Source: Actinomycetes bacterium (GTDB taxonomy: Bacteria; Actinomycetota; Acidimicrobiia; Acidimicrobiales; RAAP-2). From it: a stretch of DNA of 55,717 nucleotides. This document shows positions 37,297 to 45,929 of the stretch, piece by piece. Made by a program: the position numbers and the translations under genes. How positions within the stretch are numbered: the stretch's first letter is position 1; the number at the start of each line of letters is the position of its first letter. Location: contig JAJYSP010000017.1 in NCBI GenBank assembly GCA_021793515.1, forward strand, positions 1 through 55,717. Direction: 5' to 3'. Under the pieces are notes generated by a model. That model worked only from the letters and a program-made list of their open reading frames with translations. It was not told the origin of the DNA and made no database searches.

Positions 37297-38553
37297 CTAC
37301 AAGAAGGCTGCGCGCCCGACCATGCCGGCCGCGACCGTGGCGTTGGTCACCTCATCGATCAGTACGAAGCTCCCCGTGACCCGGTTGTCTCGGTAGTCGT
37401 CGACCACCAGTGGGTCCGCGGTCTGCAACTGGACCAAGCCGATGTCGTTGGTGCGTAGCTCATCGCCGTCTTCGACGGTGAGCGTGGCCACGTCGACGAC
37501 GCCGTCGAGCCCGACGATGCGCGCTGGGGTGACCCGGGTGGTGTGCTTCAGGCGTAGGCGCGAGCCGGTCGTGAGCGGGCGTTCGCCGAACCAGCAAACG
37601 GTTGCGGTGATCTCGCGCGTCACCCGCGGTAGCGGCGCACAGGCGAGCAGGTCGCCGCGTCCGGCGTCAGTCTCGTCGGCGAGGGCCACGTCGATCGAGA
37701 GTCCGGCACCGGCTTGGACGTCGGGACCGTTGTGCAACGTGTTGAGGGCGGTGATCGTCGTCTCGATGCCGGCGGGTAACAGGGTGACGACGTCTCCTTC
37801 GTGCAGGGTGTCACCGTTGACCATGCCGGCGTAGGTCCGCCCGCCGCCGGGCTGGCGCAGCACCCACTGGATGGGCAGGCGAGGTCCGTTAGTCGAGTTC
37901 GTCCACGCGCCGGCGTCGCTCGACTCGAGCGCCGCGAGCACGGTGGGGCCGGAGTACCAGGGGGTGTGATCGGACGCGTCAACGACGTTGTCACCGAGCA
38001 GCGCCGAAGTTGGCACGCAGGTGATCGCGTCGAAGCCAAGTTCACCGGCGACGGTCTCCACCTCGTCGACCACGCTCTGGAAGGCTGCGGGCGACCAGTG
38101 CACCGCGTCCATCTTGTTGACCGCCACCACGAGGCCGCGAACGCCGAGCAGCGCCGCGATGCAGAGGTGGCGGCGGGTCTGCTCCTTGAGCCCGTGCGCG
38201 ACGTCCACTACGACGAGCGCGAGGTCCGCCGTGGAGGCGCCGGTGGCCATGTTGCGGGTGTACTGCACGTGGCCCGGGCAGTCGGCGATGATGAACTTGC
38301 GTTGCGGGGTCGAGGCGTAGCGGTAGGCAACGTCGATGGTGATGCCCTGCTCGCGCTCGGCGCGCAGGCCGTCGGTCACGAAACTCAGGTCGAGGTCGCC
38401 CACGCCGCGACGCTCCGAGGCGTTGACCACGGCGTCGAGCTGGTCGTCGAAGAGCTGTCGGGTGTCTACGAGGAGACGGCCGATGAGCGTGGACTTGCCG
38501 TCGTCGACCGAGCCGATGGTCGCGAGGCGCAAGATGTCGGTCGTGCGCTGCAT
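37297..38553 (-). CDS. cysN: sulfate adenylyltransferase subunit 1 (GTPase)
   Basis: 418 residues. EF-Tu-like GTPase: G1 ATIGSVDDGKSTLIGRLL, G3 DCPGHVQYTRNMATGAS, G4 VAVNKMDAV. It drives ATP sulfurylase (with CysD) to make APS. It has no C-terminal APS-kinase domain, which fits a separate cysC at 4852-5421. It begins right at the cysD stop. Confidence 0.95.
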   Translation of the reverse strand: MQRTTDILRLATIGSVDDGKSTLIGRLLVDTRQLFDDQLDAVVNASERRGVGDLDLSFVTDGLRAEREQGITIDVAYRYASTPQRKFIIADCPGHVQYTRNMATGASTADLALVVVDVAHGLKEQTRRHLCIAALLGVRGLVVAVNKMDAVHWSPAAFQSVVDEVETVAGELGFDAITCVPTSALLGDNVVDASDHTPWYSGPTVLAALESSDAGAWTNSTNGPRLPIQWVLRQPGGGRTYAGMVNGDTLHEGDVVTLLPAGIETTITALNTLHNGPDVQAGAGLSIDVALADETDAGRGDLLACAPLPRVTREITATVCWFGERPLTTGSRLRLKHTTRVTPARIVGLDGVVDVATLTVEDGDELRTNDIGLVQLQTADPLVVDDYRDNRVTGSFVLIDEVTNATVAAGMVGRAAFL

Positions 38554-39477
38554 TTAGAAATAGCCCTCGCGCTTGCGGTCTTCCATCGCCGTCTCGGAGA
38601 AGCGATCGTCGGCTCGGGTCGCACCGCGTTCGGAAACATTCGCGGTCGCCACTTCGTGCACGATGGCCTCGAGCGTGACGGCGTCTGATTCGACCGCACC
38701 GGTGCAGGTGGCGTCGCCGACCGTGCGGTAGCGCACGAGGCGACGCTCGACGTGCTCGCCGGGGCGAGGTTGGATGAATTCATTGACGGCAAGCCACATC
38801 GCGTCCCGACGCACAACATCGCGCTCGTGGGCGAAGTAGATCGGTGGCAGCGCGACGTTCTCACGCGCGATGTACTGCCAGATGTCGAGTTCGGTCCAGT
38901 CCGACAGCGGAAAGGCACGCAGGTGCTCACCGGCATTGACCCGACCCTGGTAGAGCTGCCAGAGCTCGGGGCGCTGCTGACGAGGGTCCCACTGTCCGAA
39001 CGCGTCGCGAAACGAGAGGATCCGTTCCTTGGCGCGGGCCTTGTCCTCGTCGCGCCGCGCGCCGCCGAAGGCGGCGTCAAAGCCGTGCTCGACGATCGCG
39101 TCGAGCAGTGCGACCGTCTGAAGACGGTTACGCGCGCCGTGGGGGCCAGGGTCGGCCACCCGACCACGGTCGATCGCCTCCTGGACGCTCGCGATCACGA
39201 GGCGCGCGCCGAGTCTGGCGACAGTCTGGTCACGGAATGCGAGGACCTCGGGGAAGTTCTGCCCGGTGTCCACGTGCATGACGGGAAAGGGGAGGCGACC
39301 CGGTGCAAAAGCCTTGACGGCCAGGTGCAACAGCACCGCCGAGTCCTTCCCGCCCGAGAAGAGCAGCACGGGGCGTTCGCACTCGGCGGCTACCTCGCGC
39401 AGAATGTAGACGGCGTGGGACTCGAGCAACGAGAGATGGTCAGTGGTCGTCTGGGGGCGCAGGGGTGTCAAGGTCAT
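38554..39477 (-). CDS. cysD: sulfate adenylyltransferase subunit 2
   Basis: 307 residues from ATG 39477 behind GAGGAACGG; a longer in-frame reading crosses the divergent cysH gene and is rejected. The PP-loop is LLFSGGKDSAVLLHLA, with FPVMHVDTGQNFPEVLAFRD and AFGGARRDEDKARAKERILSFR downstream. It adenylates sulfate with CysN. It is divergent from cysH across a 63-bp AT-rich gap. Confidence 0.95.
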   Translation of the reverse strand: MTLTPLRPQTTTDHLSLLESHAVYILREVAAECERPVLLFSGGKDSAVLLHLAVKAFAPGRLPFPVMHVDTGQNFPEVLAFRDQTVARLGARLVIASVQEAIDRGRVADPGPHGARNRLQTVALLDAIVEHGFDAAFGGARRDEDKARAKERILSFRDAFGQWDPRQQRPELWQLYQGRVNAGEHLRAFPLSDWTELDIWQYIARENVALPPIYFAHERDVVRRDAMWLAVNEFIQPRPGEHVERRLVRYRTVGDATCTGAVESDAVTLEAIVHEVATANVSERGATRADDRFSETAMEDRKREGYF

Positions 39478-39501
39478 GGTTCCGTTCCTCGAATAGTCTA
39501 C

Positions 39502-39520
39502 AATATCACTAGGAAATATT
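39502..39520. promoter_or_regulatory. AT-rich inverted repeat in the cysD/cysH divergent promoter
   Basis: AATAT-N9-ATATT lies in the 63-bp gap between divergent cysD and cysH and overlaps a TACAAT -10-like hexamer (39499-39504) facing cysH. This strongly AT-rich patch in GC-rich DNA is a candidate operator for a shared sulfur regulator, perhaps Rrf2-type; the regulator is not in the window. Confidence 0.4.
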
Positions 39521-39540
39521 AAACTTTTCGAGGTCTTTTC

Positions 39541-40209
39541 ATGATGATACCCAGTCAGCCCACGATTCAGGACCTGGCGGCGCTCAACTCCCAGTTCGAG
39601 ACGGCCGATCCGAGCGAGGTGTTGGCGTGGGCGTTCGACCAGCTGGGCGACGTGGTGGTCGCGTGCTCCTTCGAGGATCTGGTGCTCGTGGACCTCGTGC
39701 GCACGCGCTGGCCCGAGGCCGAGTTCGTCTTCTTGGACACCGGCGGACACTTTCCCGAGACGCTCGAGTTCGTCGACCGAATCGAGCGCGAGTGGTCACT
39801 GCGAATCACCCGACCCGACCTCGGTCCCGACGTCGCCGAGTGGCCCTGTGGCACCGCCCAGTGCTGTGCCCTACGCAAGGTCGAGCCGCTCCAGCGCACG
39901 CTCGCGGGTCGCGCGGGTTGGATCACGGCGCTCAAGCGTGTGGACGCGCCGACACGCGCGACCACACCCATCGTCTCCCATGACGAGAAGTTCGGTCTGG
40001 TCAAGGTCAACCCGCTCGCGACCTGGACTGATGATGACATCGCGTACTACATCCAACAGCACGCGCTGGCGTCGCACCCACTGTGGGCCGAGGGGTACGC
40101 GTCGATCGGTTGCGCGGCGGTGACGACCAAGCCAGTGAACCCCGGCGACCGTCGAAGTGGACGTTGGGCCGGTGGTGACAAAGTCGAATGTGGACTGCAC
40201 GAGGAGTAA
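39541..40209 (+). CDS. cysH: APS/PAPS reductase family, one Fe-S cysteine missing
   Basis: 222 residues. It reduces activated sulfate to sulfite. The PP-loop region VVVACSFEDLVLVDLV, FLDTGGHFPET, and the catalytic C-terminal ECGLHEE (C217) are present. APS reductases bind a [4Fe-4S] cluster with CC...CxxC. Here the CC pair is C108-C109 (AQCCALRKVEPL), but the CxxC position reads GCAAV, keeping C191 and replacing the fourth ligand with V194. Overall similarity to the mycobacterial APS reductase is high. The cluster may be altered, or another ligand may substitute. Confidence 0.9.
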   Translation: MMIPSQPTIQDLAALNSQFETADPSEVLAWAFDQLGDVVVACSFEDLVLVDLVRTRWPEAEFVFLDTGGHFPETLEFVDRIEREWSLRITRPDLGPDVAEWPCGTAQCCALRKVEPLQRTLAGRAGWITALKRVDAPTRATTPIVSHDEKFGLVKVNPLATWTDDDIAYYIQQHALASHPLWAEGYASIGCAAVTTKPVNPGDRRSGRWAGGDKVECGLHEE

Positions 40210-40251
40210 CATCCACCAATTTCACGTGACGGCCTTGTACATTTAACGGCA

Positions 40252-40293
40252 ATGTCGAGTGAGATCCAGCGAACGCGAGCCGGATGCTACTGA
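40252..40293 (+). CDS. possible 13-codon leader peptide overlapping the next gene
   Basis: ATG at 40252 opens 13 codons (MSSEIQRTRAGCY) and stops at TGA 40291-40293, overlapping the ATG of the next gene at 40284. A TACATT -10-like hexamer (40238-40243) ends 8 nt before it, so it could be a leaderless start with translational coupling. The single Cys codon near the end is suggestive only. Confidence 0.25.
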   Translation: MSSEIQRTRAGCY

Positions 40294-41141
40294 TCATCCT
40301 GCTACTGCTCTGGGGTGCGTTCCTCATCCCGATGCTGGTACGGCGGATTCGCGACAATCGTAACGACCGGTCAATCGAGCACTTCCACGAAGAACACGAC
40401 GTTTTAGCCCGACGCGCGGTCGTCGAACCAGTGCACCGCTTGGACGAGTACGACGGGTACGGGTCCTACGAGCCAGAGCGCGCTCAGCCCCGTCGTCCGC
40501 ATCTGACGGTCGTTCACGACGACGACACCTACCAGACACTCGAGGCCCGCAGTTCATGGGACGAGTGGAGCGAGGACTACGAGTTCGATGAGTCGCCCGA
40601 CTGGCGTCGCGACGTGCGCACCGAGTCACCCTCGGCCCAGCGACCGACTGCCAACCGGTACGCCGCGGCCTACGCGGCGACACCACGGCCGGCGTCTCAC
40701 CGGCCGACGTCCACACGGCCGGCCGCGACCAGTCGCGCGCGATCGATGCGCGCTCGTCGGCGTGTCATGTTCACCCGTCTCGTCCTGACCGCGGTGACGC
40801 TCAGCATCATCGGATTCTTCACTGGCTTCGCGTTGGCCTGGGACCTCGCGATCGTCGCGTGGATCGGCGTCGTCGGGTTCATCGCGCTGGCGTTCTACGC
40901 GGTGGGCCAGGGGTACCTCCACGAGTCGTCGCTCGGGGTCGGTTCGCTCAGTCGTCGTCCCGCAGCGCCGGTCGAGCCACTCGACTCCCGTCGAGCCCGC
41001 GCCCCACGTCACAGCGAGCCGGTCTATGACGAGTACGTCGATGATGAATTCGAGGAGTTCCCACCTTTCGAGACCCGCCCGGGTGCCCGAGTGAATGGCC
41101 GGTGGCACGGCGACGAATCTGACCGTTACGCGTTGGGCTAA
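40284..41141 (+). CDS. membrane protein of unknown function with two-part hydrophobic layout
   Basis: 285 residues. One N-terminal transmembrane helix (LLIILLLLWGAFLIPMLV) is followed by a long polar acidic and Arg-rich middle (about 20-160), then two adjacent helices (about 165-210; RLVLTAVTLSIIGFFTGFAL and VAWIGVVGFIALAFYAVG) and a polar tail. I recognise no family. The layout, helix - disordered loop - two helices, is common among actinobacterial envelope proteins. The chromosomal backbone ends here just before the tRNA-Ala integration site. Confidence 0.7.
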   Translation: MLLIILLLLWGAFLIPMLVRRIRDNRNDRSIEHFHEEHDVLARRAVVEPVHRLDEYDGYGSYEPERAQPRRPHLTVVHDDDTYQTLEARSSWDEWSEDYEFDESPDWRRDVRTESPSAQRPTANRYAAAYAATPRPASHRPTSTRPAATSRARSMRARRRVMFTRLVLTAVTLSIIGFFTGFALAWDLAIVAWIGVVGFIALAFYAVGQGYLHESSLGVGSLSRRPAAPVEPLDSRRARAPRHSEPVYDEYVDDEFEEFPPFETRPGARVNGRWHGDESDRYALG

Positions 41142-41156
41142 ACTGGTGGCTCCTTC

Positions 41157-41229
41157 GGGGGTGTAGCTCAATTGGTAGAGCGCTACGTTCGCAATGTAGA
41201 GGCAGTGGGTTCGAATCCCATCACCTCCA
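41157..41229 (+). tRNA. tRNA-Ala(CGC), integration site of the element
   Basis: The acceptor stem GGGGGTG/CACCTCC (one G-T) is closed by a GCTC/GAGC D-stem. CTACG-TTCGCAA-TGTAG gives anticodon CGC, and GTGGG-TTCGAAT-CCCAT is the T-arm. The discriminator is A41229; CCA is not encoded (CCG follows). The 32-bp attachment repeat begins in its last four bases, so the element lies directly downstream and the tRNA body is intact. Confidence 0.95.
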
Positions 41230-42724
41230 CCGACCGGGACGGTGCGCGAACCGCATCGCCCGCCATGGCGTCGCCAGCCAAAGGCACGCGAAAGACGGGC
41301 TGAATGGCGTTGCGGCTGTCTACACGAATTTCGTGGATGAGGGCTTGTAGGAGTGATTTAACCACGGCTGGTGAGCCTTCGGCGATGGCCTCGTTCACTC
41401 GGTCGCGCAGTGTCGCGAGTTCCTCGGGCGACGCACACGTGATGTCGGCCTGTTCCATCTCCTCGTTCAGTTCTTCGCGGCGGGCTCGAAGAACGGTGGC
41501 GCGAGTGGCGAGTTCCTTCACTCGTTCACCGCACAGTGCCTCGGGCATGGAACCCGACTCGAAAGCTCGTAGGTAGCGATCGATACTGGCGTCGACCTTG
41601 GCGAGTTCATTGGTGACGGCTTGTAGTTCGTCGTCGTGGCGCGAATGACCGTCGCGGGCTTGTAGCTGTGCTTGGCCAACGGCAGCGCGAAAGAGGTCCG
41701 AGTCCTCGTAGGCGGCGAGCAGCGACTCGAGGATGGCACTATCGAGCACGTCGGCGGGCAGCCGGTCGGCGTCACAGGTCTTGGTGCCGTAGCGCTGGCG
41801 CGAACCGCAGGTGTAGTAGCGATAGGTCTCGTTGCGACCGGTTGCGCGGGTGCCACTGAAGTGCTGACCGCAGTGTGAGCAGACGACCAGTCCGGTGAGC
41901 AGGTAGTCCGACGCGTTGGTGGCGCGCTTGGCGCTGTCCTCTGCGCGCTCATCGAGGATCACCTGTGCGGCGTCGAAGAGCTCCTCGTCGACGAGAGCGG
42001 GGTGACTGCCGTCGCACCACCCGTCGCGGTAGCGGACCTGGCCGAGATAGACCCGACTGCGCAGCACGGTGAGAACCGACTTGAACGACCAGGGTTTGCC
42101 CGATCGGGTCACCAGGCCCGCCGCGTTGAGCCAATTGGCGACGGCGTGACTGCCGAGGTGCTGGTTCGCGTAGAGGTCGAAGAGCACCGGCACGAGGGGT
42201 GCTTCGGACTCATCCACGCTGAGACGGCCCTCACCCTTCACCGCGCGGTAGCCGTAGGGGGCGACGCCGCCGCACCAACCGCCGAGGCTGGCCTTGCGGT
42301 CCATGCCCGCGATCACGCGGTCGATGATGGTAGCTCGTTCAAATTCGGCGAAGACGCCGAGCATCTGGACCATCATGCGTCCCGCCGGAGACGTGGTGTC
42401 GAAGGGTTCGGTCGCCGAGCGAAAGCCCACGTTCACGCTGTCCAAGGTCTCTAGTATCTCGGCGAGCCCGCGCACGCTGCGCGAGAGCCGGTCGACGCGG
42501 TAGACGAGCAGGAGATCGAACTTTCCGGCCTTGGCGGCGCGCAGCGCGCTGGTGAGTCCGGGGCGCTCCAACTTGGCACCCGACATCTGGTCGGTGAAGG
42601 TGGCGACCAATTCCCAGTCCTCTTGGCTCGCGACGTAGTTGCTCAGTTTCTCGGACTGCGCGCCGAGGGAGTAGGGCTGGTTGACCTCGTCGGTCGAAAT
42701 CCGGGTGTAAGTGGCGATGCGCAC
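41183..42724 (-). CDS. int: large serine recombinase (integrase) whose 3' end crosses the attachment site
   Basis: 513 residues from GTG 42724, chosen because GAGGAG precedes it; upstream codons are not conserved. The resolvase domain includes the nucleophile S10 in ATYTRISTDE, with VYRVDRLSRSVRGLAEIL and GVFAEFERATIIDRVIAGM. The recombinase domain follows (PYGYRAVKGEGRL), then a zinc ribbon near residue 280 (CSHCGQHFSGT, later YYTCGSRQRYGTKTC) and a coiled-coil region. The gene runs through the 32-bp repeat (codons ~490-499) and ends inside the antisense of tRNA-Ala, where its last 14 residues (EVMGFEPTASTLRT) are tRNA-derived. In the circular form the tail would instead come from 52866-52959. 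Confidence 0.93.
   Translation of the reverse strand: MRIATYTRISTDEVNQPYSLGAQSEKLSNYVASQEDWELVATFTDQMSGAKLERPGLTSALRAAKAGKFDLLLVYRVDRLSRSVRGLAEILETLDSVNVGFRSATEPFDTTSPAGRMMVQMLGVFAEFERATIIDRVIAGMDRKASLGGWCGGVAPYGYRAVKGEGRLSVDESEAPLVPVLFDLYANQHLGSHAVANWLNAAGLVTRSGKPWSFKSVLTVLRSRVYLGQVRYRDGWCDGSHPALVDEELFDAAQVILDERAEDSAKRATNASDYLLTGLVVCSHCGQHFSGTRATGRNETYRYYTCGSRQRYGTKTCDADRLPADVLDSAILESLLAAYEDSDLFRAAVGQAQLQARDGHSRHDDELQAVTNELAKVDASIDRYLRAFESGSMPEALCGERVKELATRATVLRARREELNEEMEQADITCASPEELATLRDRVNEAIAEGSPAVVKSLLQALIHEIRVDSRNAIQPVFRVPLAGDAMAGDAVRAPSRSVEVMGFEPTASTLRT
41226..41257 (+). repeat. attL: 32-bp direct repeat copy 1
   Basis: A perfect 32-bp match to 52960-52991, starting TCCACCGACCGGGACGG and ending CGAACCGCATC. 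It begins in the tRNA-Ala 3' end and overlaps the integrase coding sequence, as expected for an attachment site. Confidence 0.93.
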
Positions 42725-42788
42725 GATGCTCTCCTCAATCGGTGGCGGTAGACATAACTTCAAACAAACTGAACGTCCACTTTGCTAG

Positions 42789-43079
42789 TCAACCATGCGT
42801 CGACGCTGTGACATCGGAAGGTTCGATCACGACACCGGTGGGGCGACCCCCAGACACCGTTCGGTCGAGCACGGACCCCAGCAGCGTTGCGAGCGCGATC
42901 GTCGCGCGAATCTCGTCGGCGTTCGAGAGATCGACGAAGACGGGTGCGTTGATGCACAGCGAAACCGAGGCGCTGTCCTTCGGCGTCGTTGGTCGAGGGG
43001 GTTGCACGGGTCGGCCAGGTCCGGGGCCACGAGAACCGGGGTAGTCGACCTTCGGACGGGGGTTCTTGCGTGGCGTCAC
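42789..43079 (-). CDS. small conserved-position protein between rep and int (possible recombination directionality factor)
   Basis: 96 residues from GTG 43079, overlapping the rep stop by 4 nt. A Pro/Arg-rich N-terminal 35 residues is followed by a compact part (DLSNADEIRATIALATLLGS). It has no recognised domain. Its place between replication initiator and integrase, and its coupling to rep, would suit an excisionase or directionality factor, but this is inferred only from position. Confidence 0.6.
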   Translation of the reverse strand: MTPRKNPRPKVDYPGSRGPGPGRPVQPPRPTTPKDSASVSLCINAPVFVDLSNADEIRATIALATLLGSVLDRTVSGGRPTGVVIEPSDVTASTHG

Positions 43080-44554
43080 GGTTCACGCCGTTCGAAGTCG
43101 AGGAAGTGACGAGGCCGCTCGTCCCAGAGGTCGGCGTCATGTCGTCGTTCGATGCAGCGAGCCTCACGGGCCTCCGTTCGCGACTGCACCTTCTCTCGCT
43201 GGCCCTGCAACGCGAGCCAGGCATCACCAAGACTGCTCCAACCGGCCCCGATCCACTTCCACACGCCAATATTGATTGACTGTTCGTTGGGTGCGGTGCC
43301 GTGTTGACGCTGTACCTGCCAAGCTTGGCGCTCCGCCCGCAAGAACTTGAAGGTCACTGAGTAGCGACGCGACTTGGTGAGCCAGTGGCCGCCAAAGCCG
43401 AGCGAGTGTGCCCACGTGCGCAGGCGCGCGAGATGGGTCAGTGCACCGAGCCGCCACGCCATCGTGACCAGACGGGCCAAGTGTACCGACACGTTACGTG
43501 CGTCGAGGTCGTCGAGACTCGTGAGACGCCGGTCGAGGGCGCCCAGATCGTCGGTGGATTTTGTCGCGTACTTGGCGACGTAATTCGCAACGGCGCGCGA
43601 ACTGCGTCGTGACTCACTACTGTCGGCGTCGTCACCGTCGACCTCGCTGGCGTTGATCACGCGCACGTCGAGTTGTCGACCCCACCGCGCACTTGCGAGT
43701 GGTGCGTCCGAGAATCCTGCGGGCAGCGGTGCCGACACCTTCGAGGCGGCGGCGCGAATAGCCGAGGTGAGAGTCTGTGCGTCGATGAAGTGCGGTACAT
43801 CACCTTCGCCGTCACGGGGATCGACGCGCAGTATCGCGTGCAGGTGCACGACGCCCCGGCGTTGGAACTCGGCGACCTTGGCGAACGAGAGTCGCACCGA
43901 CTGGTCCAGTTCTTTTACGTTCATCTCGCAGAGTCGCGCGAGTTCGCGTCGCACGTAGATGGTGGTGCGCCGCCACAGTTCGGGACAGGTCGCGTTCCAC
44001 AAGACTGATTGCTCGTAGTCGTAGCAGTCGGGGCAGATCGGGTGTCCGAGTGCGGGATCATCGGCGCGGTGGCGAAGGTGGCAGGTGGCGCGGCGACCGT
44101 GCGCGCAGGGTTGCTGGTTCGTGCCCGCACGACAGGGTCTCGTGCCCCTCGCGCCGTGGACCGCGCCGAAGCTTGGGGCAGTGAACGTGGCGAAGACCAT
44201 CGGGTGTTGCGACACTGATTCCGGCACGCCCTTGCCACCCGACATCCCTGCTCGCACGAGCATCCTCGCGTCACTCGCGTAGAGGGCGGCGCAACTGGGA
44301 CAGCGCGTCGCGCGTCGGGTACCGCACGCCTTCAAGAGCACGCCATCTGGTTCGTCGTTCGTGGAGTACGAACGCAGAATCTCGCCGGTCGAGGTGTCTA
44401 CGCTCACCGAGTTGCCAATGAGACGGATGGGGTGCGCGCACCAGCCGCACTGTTCGCCCTGGCGTTGCAGGTTGGCCAAGGACGCCGGGTCACTGGCGCG
44501 AGCCAGCACCCCGTGCCAGGTCTTCTCGTCGGGTGCGCGGGTGACCATAGACAC
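43076..44554 (-). CDS. RepSA-like HUH rolling-circle replication initiator
   Basis: 492 residues from GTG 44554 (ATG 44548 possible). The N-terminus has zinc-type cysteine pairs (CGWCAHP; RCPSCAALY), and GHPICPDCYDYE follows. The HUH metal motif is in FQRRGVVHLHAILRVD near residue 235. Later KYATKSTDDLG-type and HLARLVTMAWRLG segments match actinobacterial RepSA-type initiators. It nicks the element origin to start rolling-circle copying. It lies 5 nt after the ftsK-like stop and overlaps the next gene by 4 nt. Confidence 0.85.
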   Translation of the reverse strand: MSMVTRAPDEKTWHGVLARASDPASLANLQRQGEQCGWCAHPIRLIGNSVSVDTSTGEILRSYSTNDEPDGVLLKACGTRRATRCPSCAALYASDARMLVRAGMSGGKGVPESVSQHPMVFATFTAPSFGAVHGARGTRPCRAGTNQQPCAHGRRATCHLRHRADDPALGHPICPDCYDYEQSVLWNATCPELWRRTTIYVRRELARLCEMNVKELDQSVRLSFAKVAEFQRRGVVHLHAILRVDPRDGEGDVPHFIDAQTLTSAIRAAASKVSAPLPAGFSDAPLASARWGRQLDVRVINASEVDGDDADSSESRRSSRAVANYVAKYATKSTDDLGALDRRLTSLDDLDARNVSVHLARLVTMAWRLGALTHLARLRTWAHSLGFGGHWLTKSRRYSVTFKFLRAERQAWQVQRQHGTAPNEQSINIGVWKWIGAGWSSLGDAWLALQGQREKVQSRTEAREARCIERRHDADLWDERPRHFLDFERREP

Positions 44555-44559
44555 GGTTC

Positions 44560-45867
44560 CTACTTCCCGAGTCGAAGTTGGCGGGCACGCTCGGCCAGTG
44601 CGCGCACGTCATCGTCGTTCAGGTGAAAGGCACGCAGTTGCACCGGTACGCCACCTTCGTGAAGGAGCAGACCGACCCCGCGCCGCGCCGAGTTGAGGTT
44701 CGACGCGGAGAAGCCCTCGCTGGCCCAACCGGCCCCGAGCACGGTGTCACTCGCGTCGCGCGTCGCACAGCGCAGCGCCCAGCGAAACCCGAAGAGATCG
44801 CGCAGTGTCGACGGCACAATGTCCGTCGAGGGCTTCTGCGTGGCCGCCAGCACGATGATCCCGGCGGCTCGCCCACGTGCGACGAGGTCGCGCAGCAGTT
44901 CGGCGAAACGCTGGGCGGACTTCTTGTCGGTCCCCGCGACGTAGAGCGCGAGCTCGTCGATGACGACGACGCGCAGGCGAAGCCCCTCGGCGCGGGTCAC
45001 CTTGCGCACGCCGCGACGCAGGAGCTCGTCATAACGGTCGTCCATCTCAACGGTCAGCTCTTCGAGGACCGTGATGGCGAGTTGCACGTCGTGGCCGACG
45101 AAGACTCTCGCGCACGCTGACCACGCGCTGAGTTCGACTACTTTGCCGTCGAAGAGACAGAGGTCGACTTCGGGGTCGAGCGCGGCGGCAGCCACCAGCA
45201 GCGATAGGGCGACCGACTTGCCCGCGCCGGGTTCGCCGCCCAGCAGCACGTTGCGCTCGGGTAGCGACAGCGTCACGATCTCACCCTCTTCGTTAACGCC
45301 CACCGGGACTGCGTCCCAGAGACAGGTCCGCTGCATGTGGAGCAGTGGACAGCGCAGCGCTTCAACACCGAACGGGTCGTCACGGGTGATGGTCAGTGAC
45401 ACGAGGTTCCGCTTGGCCGAGTTCGCCACGCAGCGAACCTGGCGCACCCCGAGCGACGCCGCGAGGACGGCTTCGGCCTTCACGAGGTCATCAATGGACG
45501 TACCACGCCAGAGCACAAGCTCGACACGGTCCCCGAAGGTCGTGCGCGTGATCTTGACGATGTGAGGCCGCTTCTCGCTCAGCACTCCGGGCAGCGCGTG
45601 GAACGCGGCTTCGAGGTGTCGACGCACGCTTGATCGGTGCAACAGTCGCCCGAGGAATCGGCGAAGTGGACCGACGCAGAGGACGGTCGTAACGAGTGCG
45701 ACCGGAGCGGCGATGGCGAAGAACAGACCGAAGCGCACGTAGAGCCAGACGCCGAGTCCGGTGGGTAGAGCGAACAGCCCGAGCTCAACGCGCCAGACGG
45801 CGAGCAGGCGCAGCAGTTCATCGAGCATTTCGTCGGTCATTGAACGTGAGTTGGTGGGAGCGTTCAT
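44560..45867 (-). CDS. FtsK/SpoIIIE-type DNA translocase (TraB/TraSA-like conjugation protein)
   Basis: 435 residues behind AAGGAAC. Two hydrophobic segments (about 25-65) anchor it in the membrane. Walker A GGEPGAGKSVALSLLVAAA is near residue 210; Walker B VVVIDELALYVAG near 300; LAATQKPSTDIVPSTLRDLF follows, as in FtsK domains. In AICEs one such hexameric pump moves double-stranded DNA between mycelial or paired cells. It is preceded by a stem-loop and followed by rep. Confidence 0.9.
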   Translation of the reverse strand: MNAPTNSRSMTDEMLDELLRLLAVWRVELGLFALPTGLGVWLYVRFGLFFAIAAPVALVTTVLCVGPLRRFLGRLLHRSSVRRHLEAAFHALPGVLSEKRPHIVKITRTTFGDRVELVLWRGTSIDDLVKAEAVLAASLGVRQVRCVANSAKRNLVSLTITRDDPFGVEALRCPLLHMQRTCLWDAVPVGVNEEGEIVTLSLPERNVLLGGEPGAGKSVALSLLVAAAALDPEVDLCLFDGKVVELSAWSACARVFVGHDVQLAITVLEELTVEMDDRYDELLRRGVRKVTRAEGLRLRVVVIDELALYVAGTDKKSAQRFAELLRDLVARGRAAGIIVLAATQKPSTDIVPSTLRDLFGFRWALRCATRDASDTVLGAGWASEGFSASNLNSARRGVGLLLHEGGVPVQLRAFHLNDDDVRALAERARQLRLGK

Positions 45868-45895
45868 TGGAAGTTCCTTTCGAGAAGGGGAAGGT

Positions 45896-45921
45896 GCCCC
45901 GAGAGAGAGTTCTCTCGGGGC
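45896..45921 (-). terminator. strong hairpin between the OB-like gene and ftsK-like gene
   Basis: On the minus strand GCCCCGAGAGA-ACTC-TCTCTCGGGGC forms an 11-bp perfect stem, extended by GGTG/CACC with a small bulge. It begins 9 nt past the OB-like stop. A TTCCCCTTCTC tract follows, so it could be a leaky terminator or processing site that sets different levels of the two genes. Confidence 0.55.
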
Positions 45922-45929
45922 GCACCTCC

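Noticed and set aside
42001-42454. Plus-strand frames opposite the integrase
   Set aside because: Antisense to conserved resolvase and recombinase domains.
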